Source: Prochlorococcus sp. AG-402-M23 (GTDB lineage Bacteria > Cyanobacteriota > Cyanobacteriia > PCC-6307 > Cyanobiaceae). Taken from it: 64,000 bases of DNA. A model generated the notes under the pieces. That model searched no databases. It was not told the origin of the DNA and worked only from the letters and a program-made list of their open reading frames with translations. Shown piece after piece: positions 20,724 through 30,453 of the stretch (position 1 is the stretch's first letter; the number at the start of each line of letters is the position of its first letter). Where the stretch lies: assembly GCA_003216575.1 (NCBI GenBank), contig QCIR01000008.1, positions 1-64,000 on the forward strand. Direction: 5' to 3'. The position numbers and the translations under genes are program-made.

Positions 20724-21875
20724 GTGGTATCAAACGGTATAGGAATTACGACTGCATCGGAAAGCCAGGAACGTAGTCACGGACAATTACATATTTACGA
20801 CGGAGAGGGTAAAGGTAAGAGCCAGGCAGCATTAGGGGTGGTTCTAAGGACTATAGGTCTAGGTATATGTGAGAAAAGACAAACAAGAGTATTACTTCTT
20901 AGATTCTTGAAAGGATCGGGTCGCACGTATGACGAAGATGCAGCCATTGATGCTTTGCAGCAAGGCTTCCCTCACCTGATTGATCAAGTTAGGACTGGGA
21001 GGGGCGAGTTTTTTAGCGTTGACGAATCGACCAAATTTGATTATCAAGAAGCTCAAAGAGGATGGGACATAGCGAAGGGGGCAATTGCTAGTGCCTTGTA
21101 TTCAGTTGTTGTCCTAGACGAATTGAATCCTGTTCTGGATTTGGGATTATTGCCTGTTGAAGAAGTTGTTAAAACACTTACTGCAAGACCAAACGGTATG
21201 GAAATTATCGTCACTGGAAGAGCGGCACCAAACTCTCTGATTAAAGTTGCGGAACTTCATTCTGAGATGAGAGCTCATAGACGTCCTGAAATTAATAACG
21301 ATGAAATTCTTGATGAGAATAGTGTTGGTGGGATTGAAATTTATACCGGTGAAGGGAAAGGTAAATCAACTAGTGCTTTGGGTAAAGCTTTACAAGCTAT
21401 CGGTAGAGGAATTAGTCAGGATAAAAGTCATCGTGTATTAATTTTGCAATGGCTTAAGGGAGGTAGTGGCTACACTGAGGATGCTGCTATTGCAGCTCTT
21501 CGAGAAAGTTATCCTCATCTAGTCGACCACCTTCGATCTGGAAGAGATGCGATTGTTTGGAGAGGCCAGCAAAAGCCCATTGATTATATTGAAGCTGAAA
21601 GAGCATGGGAAATTGCAAGAGCTGCGATTTCAAGTGGTCTTTATAAGACTGTGATTTTGGACGAATTAAATCCAACCGTCGATTTGGAGCTCCTACCAGT
21701 TGAACCTATTGTTCAAACCTTGCTTCGGAAACCTTCAGAGACTGAGGTGATTATTACAGGAAGATGTAAAAATCAACCTATTTACTTTGATTTAGCAAGT
21801 GTTCATTCTGAGATGGTGTGTCACAAGCACTATGCAGAAAAAGGAGTTGATTTAAAAAGAGGAGTTGATTATTAG
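20724..21875 (+). CDS. Tandem cobalamin adenosyltransferase-like P-loop protein
   Basis: Two complete CobO/BtuR-type domains in one chain of 383 aa. Domain 1 has YDGEGKGKSQAALG at about 25-38 and VVLDELNPVLDLGLLPVEE; domain 2 has YTGEGKGKSTSALG at about 207-220 and VILDELNPTVDLELLPVEP. CobO-family enzymes adenosylate corrinoids and are normally single-domain homodimers of about 180-200 aa, so this looks like a fused dimer from gene duplication. GTG start at 20724. It could make adenosylcobalamin or be a related NTPase; the duplicated form is known to me only from marine picocyanobacteria. Confidence 0.82.
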   Translation: MVSNGIGITTASESQERSHGQLHIYDGEGKGKSQAALGVVLRTIGLGICEKRQTRVLLLRFLKGSGRTYDEDAAIDALQQGFPHLIDQVRTGRGEFFSVDESTKFDYQEAQRGWDIAKGAIASALYSVVVLDELNPVLDLGLLPVEEVVKTLTARPNGMEIIVTGRAAPNSLIKVAELHSEMRAHRRPEINNDEILDENSVGGIEIYTGEGKGKSTSALGKALQAIGRGISQDKSHRVLILQWLKGGSGYTEDAAIAALRESYPHLVDHLRSGRDAIVWRGQQKPIDYIEAERAWEIARAAISSGLYKTVILDELNPTVDLELLPVEPIVQTLLRKPSETEVIITGRCKNQPIYFDLASVHSEMVCHKHYAEKGVDLKRGVDY

Positions 21876-21881
21876 TTTTAA

Positions 21882-23027
21882 TTAATTTTTTTCGTTATTC
21901 CAAGCTTCAATACCTCCTTTAACATTAATACCTCTAATTCCAAATTTGTTTAGATGCTTTAATGCCCTCAATGATCTTTTCCCACTTTTACAAAATACAT
22001 AAAGATTTTTTTTTGCCGTAAGAATTTTAATTTCTTGAAGAGCCTCTCCGCTTTCAATAGTGCTAAGGGGTATCAACCTTGAGCCTGAAATTGAATATTG
22101 ATAGTGTTCATTTGGATTGCGGACATCTATTAATTGTATTGCATTTGGCGATTGGCTAAGGAGTATTTTTAATTCCTTGATTGAAATATTTTTTATATCA
22201 CTACCTGTCTCATTTTTAACCGTAACTTCTGAACAGAAACTTTTATAATCTATTAATTTATCGATATTTCTATTCTCTGGATTTGATTTCAATGTTAGCT
22301 CTTTAAATTGCATCTTTAATGCATTAAAAATGAGGAGCCTACCATTTAACGGGTAACCAATATTTGTTATTATTTTAATGGCTTCTGTTGCTTGAATTGT
22401 ACCAATAATCCCCGGTAGAATTCCCATAACTCCTGCTTCAGAGCATGATGGAATTAATTCTTGTGGAGGTGGTGTGGGAATAAGATCTCGATAATTAGGA
22501 CTATTTTTCTTTAAATTAAACACACTGACTTGACCTTCAAATCTTGCGATTGAACCATATATATTAGGTTTATTAAGTATTAGACAAGCATCATTAATTA
22601 GGTAGCGAGTAGGGAAGTTATCGGAGCAATCACATATTACATCATAAGTTTTAAGTATTTCCAAAGCATTGCTACTTGTTAGCTTTTGATTGAATAAATC
22701 AACTCGACATAAAGGATTTATTTTGAGTATATGTTGTTTAGCAGAATCTGTTTTTAATAAACCTATTGAATTTGTTGTATGAATGATTTGTCTTTGTAAG
22801 TTTGAGTATTCAACTATATCAAAATCAACTATTCCGATTCGTCCAATTCCAGCTGCAGCAAGATAAATCAAAAGTGGAGATCCGAGTCCTCCTGTCCCAA
22901 TGCAAGCAATCGAGCTTTTCTTTAATTTTTCTTGGCCTTTAAAACCTATTTCAGGAAGACTTATGTGTCTTGCATACCTAGCAATTTCTTCAGAATTTAA
23001 ATTTGCTTCATTCTTGCTTTGCTCCAT
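21882..23027 (-). CDS. moeB: MoeB/ThiF-type E1-like protein with C-terminal rhodanese domain
   Basis: Adenylates the C-terminal Gly-Gly of a sulfur-carrier protein. Residues 1-260 are the ThiF fold: ARYARHISLPEIGFKGQEKL, nucleotide loop CIGTGGLGSP, and the active-site Cys in IPSCSEAGVMG. Residues about 280-381 are a rhodanese with the loop VFCKSGKRSLRA. The zinc-binding CxxC pairs of E. coli MoeB are missing (the usual CxxC position reads SNPENRNIDKL). Upstream, 23 bases away, is a JAMM peptidase gene on the same strand. Confidence 0.87.
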   Translation of the reverse strand: MEQSKNEANLNSEEIARYARHISLPEIGFKGQEKLKKSSIACIGTGGLGSPLLIYLAAAGIGRIGIVDFDIVEYSNLQRQIIHTTNSIGLLKTDSAKQHILKINPLCRVDLFNQKLTSSNALEILKTYDVICDCSDNFPTRYLINDACLILNKPNIYGSIARFEGQVSVFNLKKNSPNYRDLIPTPPPQELIPSCSEAGVMGILPGIIGTIQATEAIKIITNIGYPLNGRLLIFNALKMQFKELTLKSNPENRNIDKLIDYKSFCSEVTVKNETGSDIKNISIKELKILLSQSPNAIQLIDVRNPNEHYQYSISGSRLIPLSTIESGEALQEIKILTAKKNLYVFCKSGKRSLRALKHLNKFGIRGINVKGGIEAWNNEKN

Positions 23028-23050
23028 GAATCAAACCTTCCATGATTAAT

Positions 23051-23563
23051 TTAGGCTAAAGAAAAATTTTTAATTTTCACGCTATGAAAGTTTAATTTAT
23101 TTTTGATCCACCATGCTTTTAAATTTCCATCCTTATTTGAAATAACCATAAGGCCAGGCGATTGGTGTAAGAATAAATCCATTTCTGAAGGTTTGTTGAT
23201 ACCTGCTGGATGAGAGTGAGCACAGCATAAAACTTCTAGACCATTCTCTCTTGACCATTTTTGAGATGCAATTTGATCTTTAGGATCTATTTCGAAGCGA
23301 TTTTTTTTGGACAATTGCATATTTTTTTGATTGGGAAACTCTCTTAAACTTTGATGAATTAATTTCGATTCTTTTTCTCCCCAAATATTTCGACAATTCC
23401 AGATGTGAGTTATCTCCCAAATATTTCTTTTGTGATCTTTATCTGAACTGTTTGTTTTGCCAATTAATATACAGCAGCCTTCTTCTGGCTCTACCGCCTT
23501 TAAAATTCTTGATAGAATACAATCTGTTTTGTTATGGAATTCAATATATTTTGGAATTTTCAT
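23051..23563 (-). CDS. JAMM/MPN metalloprotease domain protein
   Basis: Zinc isopeptidase/peptidase fold of 170 aa. The JAMM motif is complete: HSHPAGINKPSEMD gives His116, His118, Ser126 and Asp129, with Glu27/Glu28 in EPEEGCCILIG as the upstream acid. Bacterial relatives mature sulfur-carrier proteins by exposing a C-terminal Gly-Gly. The gene sits just upstream of moeB-rhodanese on the same strand (23-base gap), so a joint sulfur-transfer role is likely but inferred. Confidence 0.85.
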   Translation of the reverse strand: MKIPKYIEFHNKTDCILSRILKAVEPEEGCCILIGKTNSSDKDHKRNIWEITHIWNCRNIWGEKESKLIHQSLREFPNQKNMQLSKKNRFEIDPKDQIASQKWSRENGLEVLCCAHSHPAGINKPSEMDLFLHQSPGLMVISNKDGNLKAWWIKNKLNFHSVKIKNFSLA

Positions 23564-23686
23564 GAAAAAAAATGATTTGATTCGGCATCCTCTCTATTTT
23601 GGTTCGGACTTATCTCTATTCAGCCTATGGCATTTATTAAATTAATTCGATACGCTCAGTCCATATTTGCTTAGTAGCTTGTGTTC

Positions 23687-24049
23687 ATGTCTGATGTAAA
23701 TCCTGATTCTAAAGATGAATCAAAGGCAGGGAAAACAGAAGGTGTTAATTTTTCAGAACGTTACAGTGATGTAATGGGAAAAGTTAATGAATCCTTAAGT
23801 AAAGTTGATTGGACTCAAATGGGTAAGTATGGCAAGGCGGCAGGTATCATTGCCGTTGTCATTTTAGCTCAAGTTTTAATCAAGGTTGTTATTGATACAG
23901 TTAATTTTTTCCCAATTCTTCCTGGTTTGTTAGAACTTCTTGGAATTGTTGTGTTGGGCCAATGGAGTTGGCAGAACTTAACAACTAGTGAAAAAAGAAC
24001 AGCTGTATTCGATAAAGTTCAGAATCTTAAAAAGGAGTATTTAGGATAA
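23687..24049 (+). CDS. CAAD-domain (CURT1-like) membrane protein
   Basis: Cyanobacterial CAAD domain protein, 120 aa from ATG 23687. A charged N-terminus precedes an amphipathic segment (SERYSDVMGKVNESLSKVDW), then two membrane segments at about 49-69 and 75-93 and an amphipathic C-terminal helix. The domain occurs in thylakoid proteins and is related to plant CURT1, which curves thylakoid membranes. GTG 23681 is an alternative start. Confidence 0.82.
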   Translation: MSDVNPDSKDESKAGKTEGVNFSERYSDVMGKVNESLSKVDWTQMGKYGKAAGIIAVVILAQVLIKVVIDTVNFFPILPGLLELLGIVVLGQWSWQNLTTSEKRTAVFDKVQNLKKEYLG

Positions 24050-24085
24050 ATCAATAAGATAGAGAACATTAGATCTGAGGTTTCG

Positions 24086-24973
24086 TTAAACGCGATATCT
24101 CAGATCTTTTAGTATAGTTAAGGACTTTTCTTTGTAGGATCCACCAAATATATTCGCGTGATTAAGCAAATGGTAAAGATTATAAATATCAGTTCTATCT
24201 TTTGAAAATTTATCTAGTGGCCATATTTCTTCGTATCCTTGATAAAACTCTCTATTAAAACCACCAAATAGTTTAGTCATTGAGATATCAACTTCTCTGT
24301 CAGCCCAATAACTAGCAGGGTCATAAAGACTTCCCAAACCATTGTTAGTACTTCCACAATTACCGGACCATAGATCACCATGAACTATTGAGATCCTTGG
24401 GTGATGATCATTTAGATATGAACTTAAATAGTTTAAAATATCCTCATAATCATCAACTCTAACCCCCCAAGCTTTTGCTTGTATAAGTTGTGGTTTAAGA
24501 CGATAATTTATAAAAAATTCTCCCCAGTTACTGTCCCAACCTCTTATTTGGGTGCTAGAACCTATAAAACCTTCTTCTTCCCAACCAAATTTTTTTTGGT
24601 TCCATTCACTCGAAGATTTATGCAGTAGCGCTAAGCCTTTCCCAAGGAGATTTTGATTGGATTGTTTGAGATCTAACCATTCTAAAAAGAGTATAGACAT
24701 ATTTTGATAACTTATGAGATCAAGTATTTTAGGAACGCAGACATATGATTTATTGGCAAATCTTTTTAGAACTGAAAGACACTCACTTTCGAACTTAAAC
24801 ATATTAATATTGTCAATATGATTTGATTTGGCAAAAACTCTCTTGCCATTTTGGAAATAAATGCACCAAGCTTTATGGATACAACCTCCGCCTACAGGAA
24901 TTATTTTTTCTATTAATGAGTTGTTGCTTATTTTATTTGAACTTGAGAGGGCCTTTTGAATTAATTCCTTCAT
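24086..24973 (-). CDS. Fructosamine kinase family protein
   Basis: Predicted protein-sugar (ketosamine) kinase of the aminoglycoside-phosphotransferase fold. The catalytic loop is ISIVHGDLWSGNCG and the metal motif region is LYDPASYWADREVDISMTKLFGG. 295 aa from ATG 24973 (MKELIQKALSS); 16 further codons are open upstream but would overlap crtD. Would remove sugar adducts from proteins; substrate is inferred from family only. Divergent from crtD. Confidence 0.87.
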   Translation of the reverse strand: MKELIQKALSSSNKISNNSLIEKIIPVGGGCIHKAWCIYFQNGKRVFAKSNHIDNINMFKFESECLSVLKRFANKSYVCVPKILDLISYQNMSILFLEWLDLKQSNQNLLGKGLALLHKSSSEWNQKKFGWEEEGFIGSSTQIRGWDSNWGEFFINYRLKPQLIQAKAWGVRVDDYEDILNYLSSYLNDHHPRISIVHGDLWSGNCGSTNNGLGSLYDPASYWADREVDISMTKLFGGFNREFYQGYEEIWPLDKFSKDRTDIYNLYHLLNHANIFGGSYKEKSLTILKDLRYRV

Positions 24974-25001
24974 GCACACTTTTCTCGCTTGATAATTTTT
25001 T

Positions 25002-26519
25002 ATGTCTGAAGAATCTATCATTGTTGTTGGGGGAGGGATAGCTGGCTTAACAGGTGCTGCTCTTCTCGCTAAGGAGGGTTATCAGGTAACTTTGGTGGAA
25101 TCACATAGTCAATTAGGTGGTTGTGCAGGCACTTTTAAAAGAGGTTCTTATACCTTTGATGTAGGCGCCACCCAAGTTGCAGGCCTTGAGAGTGGAGGGA
25201 TTCATCATCGTCTATTTAATTATTTAGATATTCCGTTACCTGATGCAAAAATTTTAGATCCTGGATGTTCAGTTGATCTAGGTGATGGGAGTACGCCAAT
25301 CAATCTTTGGTATGATCCATTGAGATGGCAGAAAGAAAGGCAAGAACAGTTTCCTGGGAGTGAGATCTTCTGGTCATTATGTTCTAAGATTCACGAAAGT
25401 AACTGGGGATTTGTGGAAAGAGATCCCATACTTCCGGTAAGAAATTTTTGGGATTTAAGTCAATTAATTAGAGCCATACGTCCTTCAAATCTTTTAACAG
25501 GTTTTTTGAGTAAGTTGACTATTTCAGACTTGCTCGCATTAACTGGTTGTCATAAAGATAGACGTCTACGTAGTTTTCTAGACCTTCAATTAAAACTTTA
25601 CTCTCAAGAGCCAGCAAGTAGAACGGCAGCTTTATACGGTGCAACTGTTCTTCAAATGGCCCAATCCCCTAGAGGTCTATGGCATATTCATGGATCAATG
25701 CAAATTCTTAGTGAATTGTTAAAAGATAGTTTTTTGAGAGATGGTGGAAGCCTTTTGATTGGGAATAGAGTGACCAAAATATTAAGTAAGAAAAATTCAA
25801 ATATTTTTGATGTTAATGTAATAGATAGAAGAAAGAATTTGATACAGCTGAAAGCATCAGATATTGTTTTTAGCTTGCCTCCTCAATCTCTTTTAGATTT
25901 AATTCCTATTGATGGAGGTTTATCCACAACATACCGTGAAAATATAAAAAAATTACCCAAACCTAGTGGTGCTATTGTGTTTTACGGAGCTCTCCGTCGT
26001 TCAGACTTGCCAGTTGATTGTCCAGGGCATATTCAAATATTCGATGAGAATTTTGGCTCTTTATTTATTTCTATAAGTATGGAAGATGATCAGCGTGCAC
26101 CAGCTGAAATGGCTACTTTAATTGCAAGTGCATTTGTTGATATTGATCAATGGTCTAATCTAGATAGTCAATTATATGACAGAAAAAAAAATATTTTAGC
26201 AAAACAGATTAGAACTATTTTAAATAAAAAGTTTGATTTGCAAGATATGAGTTGGGACCATCAAGAACTTTCAACCCCAAGAAGTTTTGAAAGGTGGACA
26301 GGACGTCCTGGTGGAATAGTTGGGGGGCTTGGTCAACATCCAGATCAATTCGGACCTTTTGGCTTGTCAAGTAGAACCCCTCTCAGAGGTTTATGGCTTT
26401 GTGGGGATTCGATTTACCCCGGCGAAGGTACAGCTGGCGTAAGCCAATCAGCAATGATGGTTGTTAGACAACTAATGGAGTCTAAAGGTAGACATTTGAA
26501 TATTCCTGTCTTTAATTAG
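25002..26519 (+). CDS. crtD: Carotenoid C-3',4' desaturase-like flavoprotein (CrtD type)
   Basis: FAD-dependent amine oxidase/phytoene desaturase fold of 505 aa. N-terminal dinucleotide motif [26 protein letters not shown]; conserved [37 protein letters not shown]-terminal [21 protein letters not shown]. Similarity pattern fits cyanobacterial CrtD (TIGR02733-like) better than CrtH or CrtP, but these are close relatives and the exact reaction is not proven. Its stop overlaps the convergent tyrA by 8 bases. Confidence 0.82.
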   Translation: MSEESIIVVGGGIAGLTGAALLAKEGYQVTLVESHSQLGGCAGTFKRGSYTFDVGATQVAGLESGGIHHRLFNYLDIPLPDAKILDPGCSVDLGDGSTPINLWYDPLRWQKERQEQFPGSEIFWSLCSKIHESNWGFVERDPILPVRNFWDLSQLIRAIRPSNLLTGFLSKLTISDLLALTGCHKDRRLRSFLDLQLKLYSQEPASRTAALYGATVLQMAQSPRGLWHIHGSMQILSELLKDSFLRDGGSLLIGNRVTKILSKKNSNIFDVNVIDRRKNLIQLKASDIVFSLPPQSLLDLIPIDGGLSTTYRENIKKLPKPSGAIVFYGALRRSDLPVDCPGHIQIFDENFGSLFISISMEDDQRAPAEMATLIASAFVDIDQWSNLDSQLYDRKKNILAKQIRTILNKKFDLQDMSWDHQELSTPRSFERWTGRPGGIVGGLGQHPDQFGPFGLSSRTPLRGLWLCGDSIYPGEGTAGVSQSAMMVVRQLMESKGRHLNIPVFN

Positions 26520-27387
26520 TAGGTTTTAAAACGAAATTCTGTCTTTCTTGCTGTGTTTTAACTAGTATTTTTTCTAGTTCAATCCAGTTCTCTTCAAGTA
26601 AATATTTTTCAAATAGATCTAGAGAATATCTATAAGATGCTAAATGTCTCTCTATATTTTTCTTGTTCAATTTTGTCATAGAGACTCCTAGCTCTGGGTT
26701 GCCACCTCCGACCCTGGAGGTGTCAGCAAACCCACTGGATGCAATACTTTTTGCAAGTGAATATAAGGAAGGCTTTACATCTGTACTGAGTGTATTGAGC
26801 AATGCCGCGCTAATTAGAACTGGTAAATGTGAAATCAAACCAACAGCTTCATCATGTATTTGAGCTTCAGAGCTTATCCATTTACTCCCAAGTGATAAAG
26901 AAATTTGGTGAACTATTTCTAGGGCTTTTTGATCAGTTTCTTTATTTGGAGTAACGACCCATGGCTTATTTTTAAATAAATCATGTTGACCTGCGTTAAC
27001 ACCAGATTCTTCAGTTCCTGTCATTGGATGACTGGCTACAAAACGCGGATGTAGCTTGTTCCAAGTATTTAAAATAGGGACTTTTACAGATCCAACATCA
27101 GTAACAACAGCATTCCTAGGAATGCTGTTGATTAAAGCGGATGAAGGATTTAGGAGTTGCTCAAGTGGTAAAGCAATATACACAAGAGAACAATTTTTTA
27201 ATACACTTGGATCAGTACTAATAATTTGGGCTAGTTTTCTTTCTCTGGCTTTGTGTGCAGTTTTTTCTCGATGAGTAATCCCATAAACTGTATATCCAAG
27301 TTTTTGGAGATCTAAGCCTAAGGAGCCTCCAATTAGACCTAATCCGACAATTCCAATATTTTTAGAGGGTTTTGTTTTAAGCTCCAT
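26512..27387 (-). CDS. tyrA: Prephenate/arogenate dehydrogenase
   Basis: Last-but-one step of tyrosine synthesis. The Rossmann motif [16 protein letters not shown] is at 12-27; the substrate region has VTDVGSVK and [12 protein letters not shown], and [17 protein letters not shown] is near 220. 291 aa, no ACT domain. Cyanobacterial TyrA enzymes are usually arogenate-specific, which I cannot tell from motifs. Overlaps the convergent crtD by 8 bases. Confidence 0.93.
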   Translation of the reverse strand: MELKTKPSKNIGIVGLGLIGGSLGLDLQKLGYTVYGITHREKTAHKARERKLAQIISTDPSVLKNCSLVYIALPLEQLLNPSSALINSIPRNAVVTDVGSVKVPILNTWNKLHPRFVASHPMTGTEESGVNAGQHDLFKNKPWVVTPNKETDQKALEIVHQISLSLGSKWISSEAQIHDEAVGLISHLPVLISAALLNTLSTDVKPSLYSLAKSIASSGFADTSRVGGGNPELGVSMTKLNKKNIERHLASYRYSLDLFEKYLLEENWIELEKILVKTQQERQNFVLKPTN

Positions 27388-27460
27388 AAATACTATTGTT
27401 CTATATCTTTATTGATAGGGCAACATGATTAAAAGAATTTATTGATAAAAGGTCCTACTA

Positions 27461-28909
27461 ATGCTTGAGGTGAATTCACATAAACATTTAAAAAAATACT
27501 ATCAAAATAATCTTGCTCTATGGCCTCATAATTTGACCCTAACTAGATTGATCTCTAGAAGCTTAAGTCGGAAAGATAATACTTTTATTCAATTATCAAG
27601 TGACAGTAAAAATTTTTGGTGGCCTGGCCTTTTGATTCCACTTTGCTTGCATAACAAGAATATTGTGCTGATTCTTTCAGAGAGACAACATCGACTCTTG
27701 TTTGAAGTGGAATTACCAAAGTTAAGACCTAGTCAATTAGGTTTTGATTATGTAGAAGGAATTGAATTAATTCCTTCAGATAAAAAAATTTGGGTTCTCA
27801 AATACCAAGATTTTATTTTTGCAAATGAAAAAAATTTATTAAAAAATCGCCAATTAATTTTTCCTGAATCCGAGTTTATTTCTAATGAGCTCAGAGAATC
27901 TATGTCTATTAAAATCACTTCAAAAGATTGGGAGAATTTAATTGCTTCTCACTCACGTTTTGAAGCTCCAATTATTGAAGTTCATGAGCGTCTAAGTCGA
28001 CGTCTTTTCAGTCATTCGGTAAGTTCTGATGCTGTCATAAGAATTGATCATAGGGAACTTTTTGTATTAAAAGAAATTCTCAAAGATGACTTGCCTTCGG
28101 CAATGCCTTGGAAACGAGCTCTTAATATTGTCAACAATGAATGGGTAACATGGGCGAAACTCGATAATCAAAAACTTAGTTGGGATTGGTATATTCAACC
28201 TTTGCTTCCTTTGCAAACTCTCTCAGGTCTACTATCAAAAAATACTCTTTTGATGTTGACTAACTCAGTTCAAAATGATTCTTTCTTTTTAGATTTAAAT
28301 AGACAAAAATTTACTTTCAATGTGAAGGTGAATTTGGGAAATAAATTTGATCAAGAACCTATTTCTTTATTTGTTCCTAAAAGACAACCTTTGCCAAATA
28401 CATCTCATTTTTTTCGTCATATTATAAGACAGTGTCAAAGATTAATTCTTGGTCGTACTCATCCAACTATTATTTTGGTAGATGATTTGCAACTACGACT
28501 TCAGATCACTAGTGAATTGGCTGGAGAATTTGGATTGAGAGTCGTTCATGAAACAACTAATATTGAGACTAATGGAATTATTTGTTGTGGCTGTAATTGG
28601 TGGATTATTAATCAGTACAATTTGCCAACTCCAGATCAATTGATTTTTCCAGTGATTCCATTGCCTACTTTAGAATTACCCTGGATTGCCGCTAAAGTTG
28701 AAATGCTTAAGCATCAAGGTCGCGACTGGTTTCGAGAATTCCTTTTCCCAGAAACCCTTACTATTCTTCTTAAATCGCTTGCAATCATTAGGGGGAAAGA
28801 TGTTCGAGTCGCCATACTTGACGGCCGTATGCACTATAGAAGTTGGGGAAAACTAATATTTGAAGCTCTTGAACCGTGGATTGCTTTAGAGCGTTTATTG
28901 CCTTATTAA
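27461..28909 (+). CDS. DinG-like protein without helicase motifs
   Basis: 482 aa. The C-terminal part, RGKDVRVAILDGRMHYRSWGKLIFEALEPW, has the layout of the end of DinG/XPD-type helicases (QSxGRxxR-type region followed by a D-x-R end). However there is no Walker A lysine motif and no DEAH box, and none of the four Fe-S cysteines is placed as in DinG. It is therefore likely a non-helicase relative or diverged scaffold, as also seen in other picocyanobacteria. Conserved reading frame and good composition argue against a pseudogene. Confidence 0.55.
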   Translation: MLEVNSHKHLKKYYQNNLALWPHNLTLTRLISRSLSRKDNTFIQLSSDSKNFWWPGLLIPLCLHNKNIVLILSERQHRLLFEVELPKLRPSQLGFDYVEGIELIPSDKKIWVLKYQDFIFANEKNLLKNRQLIFPESEFISNELRESMSIKITSKDWENLIASHSRFEAPIIEVHERLSRRLFSHSVSSDAVIRIDHRELFVLKEILKDDLPSAMPWKRALNIVNNEWVTWAKLDNQKLSWDWYIQPLLPLQTLSGLLSKNTLLMLTNSVQNDSFFLDLNRQKFTFNVKVNLGNKFDQEPISLFVPKRQPLPNTSHFFRHIIRQCQRLILGRTHPTIILVDDLQLRLQITSELAGEFGLRVVHETTNIETNGIICCGCNWWIINQYNLPTPDQLIFPVIPLPTLELPWIAAKVEMLKHQGRDWFREFLFPETLTILLKSLAIIRGKDVRVAILDGRMHYRSWGKLIFEALEPWIALERLLPY

Positions 28910-28947
28910 AATCAATCTCTTAGATTAAAAAATATTGTTTTTTTATA

Positions 28948-29187
28948 ATGGGAGAAGCACGCCGAAGATCTAAGCAAGGCTTAAAACCTCGTAGTAAGAA
29001 AAACTCTAGGAATGACTCACCTCGTATTGTCTCTTGGTTTCCTATTACGCAAGCGCAAAGAGATCAATTTATACAATTAAGTATTCGTGCAGGATGGGTA
29101 GGTATAGCTGCTTTAGTTATTCTTTGGATCATTGTTCGCTTTGTTGGACCTGCTGCAGGCTGGTGGATTCCTGCTGATATAAGATAA
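28948..29187 (+). CDS. DUF2839 small membrane protein
   Basis: 79 aa starting MGEARRRSKQGLKPRSKK, a basic N-terminus typical of DUF2839, followed by a soluble link and one membrane segment (about 52-69, GWVGIAALVILWIIVRFV). The family is restricted to cyanobacteria and plastid-containing relatives, with unknown function. 38 bases after the DinG-like gene, possibly cotranscribed. Confidence 0.82.
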   Translation: MGEARRRSKQGLKPRSKKNSRNDSPRIVSWFPITQAQRDQFIQLSIRAGWVGIAALVILWIIVRFVGPAAGWWIPADIR

Positions 29188-29207
29188 AGCCAAATATGTT
29201 TTTATCT

Positions 29208-30341
29208 TTAACCGTTCGCTGAAACTTGGCTTAGGTTTGGTCGTGATGAAGCCTGTCGAGCAGCTGCCGCTAATGGTCTCATTGAATTAGCACTTACTTC
29301 TGAGCCTTCAGTTAATTTTTCTTTAACTAACTTTTCAATTATTTCTTTTGATTCAGGATTTTGTTCAAGCCAAGTGATGGTATTGTCTCTCCCTTGCCCA
29401 ATATTGTCACCTTCATAGCTATACCAAGCTCCTTTCCGAGTGATGACATTAGTCTCATCTGCTAAATCAAGAAGACAACCAAGAGTACTAATTCCTTTTC
29501 CAAAAAGAATATCAAATTCGGCTATTCGAAATGGAGGCGCAACTTTGTTTTTTGCGACTTTCACTTTTGCACGAATTCCATATTCTTCAGTTCCTCTCTT
29601 TAATGTTTGAATACGACGAATATCTAATCTTACAGAGGCATAAAATTTAAGAGCGTTTCCACCAGTTGTTGTTTCTGGATTCCCATATGTAATACCAATT
29701 TTTAGACGTAATTGATTTAAGAAAATAACTGTGCAACCAGACTTCCCAATATTTCCAGTAATTTTTCTCATTGCTTGACTCATTAGACGAGCTTGAGCAC
29801 CTACTGAATGATCACCCATTTCTCCTTCTATCTCTGAACGGGGCGTAAGTGCAGCGACTGAATCAACAACAACTAGATCGACTGCAGCAGATCTAATAAG
29901 TTGGTCAACGATTTCTAATGCCATCTCGCCTGTATCCGGTTGAGATACGAGAAGATTCTCTACATCAACACCAAGAGAAGCTGCATAAACTGGGTCAAGA
30001 GCATGTTCTGCATCTACAAATGCAGCAACTCCGCCATTACGTTGAATCTCAGCTATCGCATGTAATGTCAGCGTTGTTTTCCCAGAACTTTCGGGACCAT
30101 AAACTTCAATTACACGTCCTTTGGGATAGCCGCCACCAAGAGCTAAATCAAGAGTTAAAGCACCCGTAGATATTGTTTCTACTCGCATCTTTGACGCGTC
30201 CCCAAGACGCATGATCGAACCCTTCCCGAAATTGCGTTCTATTTGCCCAACTACTAAGCTCAATGCTTTTTCTTTCTCTCCAGATTTTGCTTCTATTTTC
30301 CTAGATTCAGTTGATTGGAGTGACTTACCTTCGTTTGACAT
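29208..30341 (-). CDS. recA: Recombinase A
   Basis: Strand-exchange ATPase for homologous recombination and SOS regulation. N-terminal region to residue 30 is variable; Walker [10 protein letters not shown] is at 82-90, followed by [11 protein letters not shown], the DNA-loop segment [34 protein letters not shown] and [14 protein letters not shown]. 377 aa. On the minus strand, converging with the DUF2839 gene after 20 bases. Confidence 0.98.
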   Translation of the reverse strand: MSNEGKSLQSTESRKIEAKSGEKEKALSLVVGQIERNFGKGSIMRLGDASKMRVETISTGALTLDLALGGGYPKGRVIEVYGPESSGKTTLTLHAIAEIQRNGGVAAFVDAEHALDPVYAASLGVDVENLLVSQPDTGEMALEIVDQLIRSAAVDLVVVDSVAALTPRSEIEGEMGDHSVGAQARLMSQAMRKITGNIGKSGCTVIFLNQLRLKIGITYGNPETTTGGNALKFYASVRLDIRRIQTLKRGTEEYGIRAKVKVAKNKVAPPFRIAEFDILFGKGISTLGCLLDLADETNVITRKGAWYSYEGDNIGQGRDNTITWLEQNPESKEIIEKLVKEKLTEGSEVSANSMRPLAAAARQASSRPNLSQVSANG

Positions 30342-30453
30342 GACAAATAACGTTAATTCAGAGGGATAACAACAGACGTTGGGATTGATGATGAAATACT
30401 CAGTTCCTCAACGAATAGCAATTAAACCGATAGTACAGACGTACGCTATTAAG

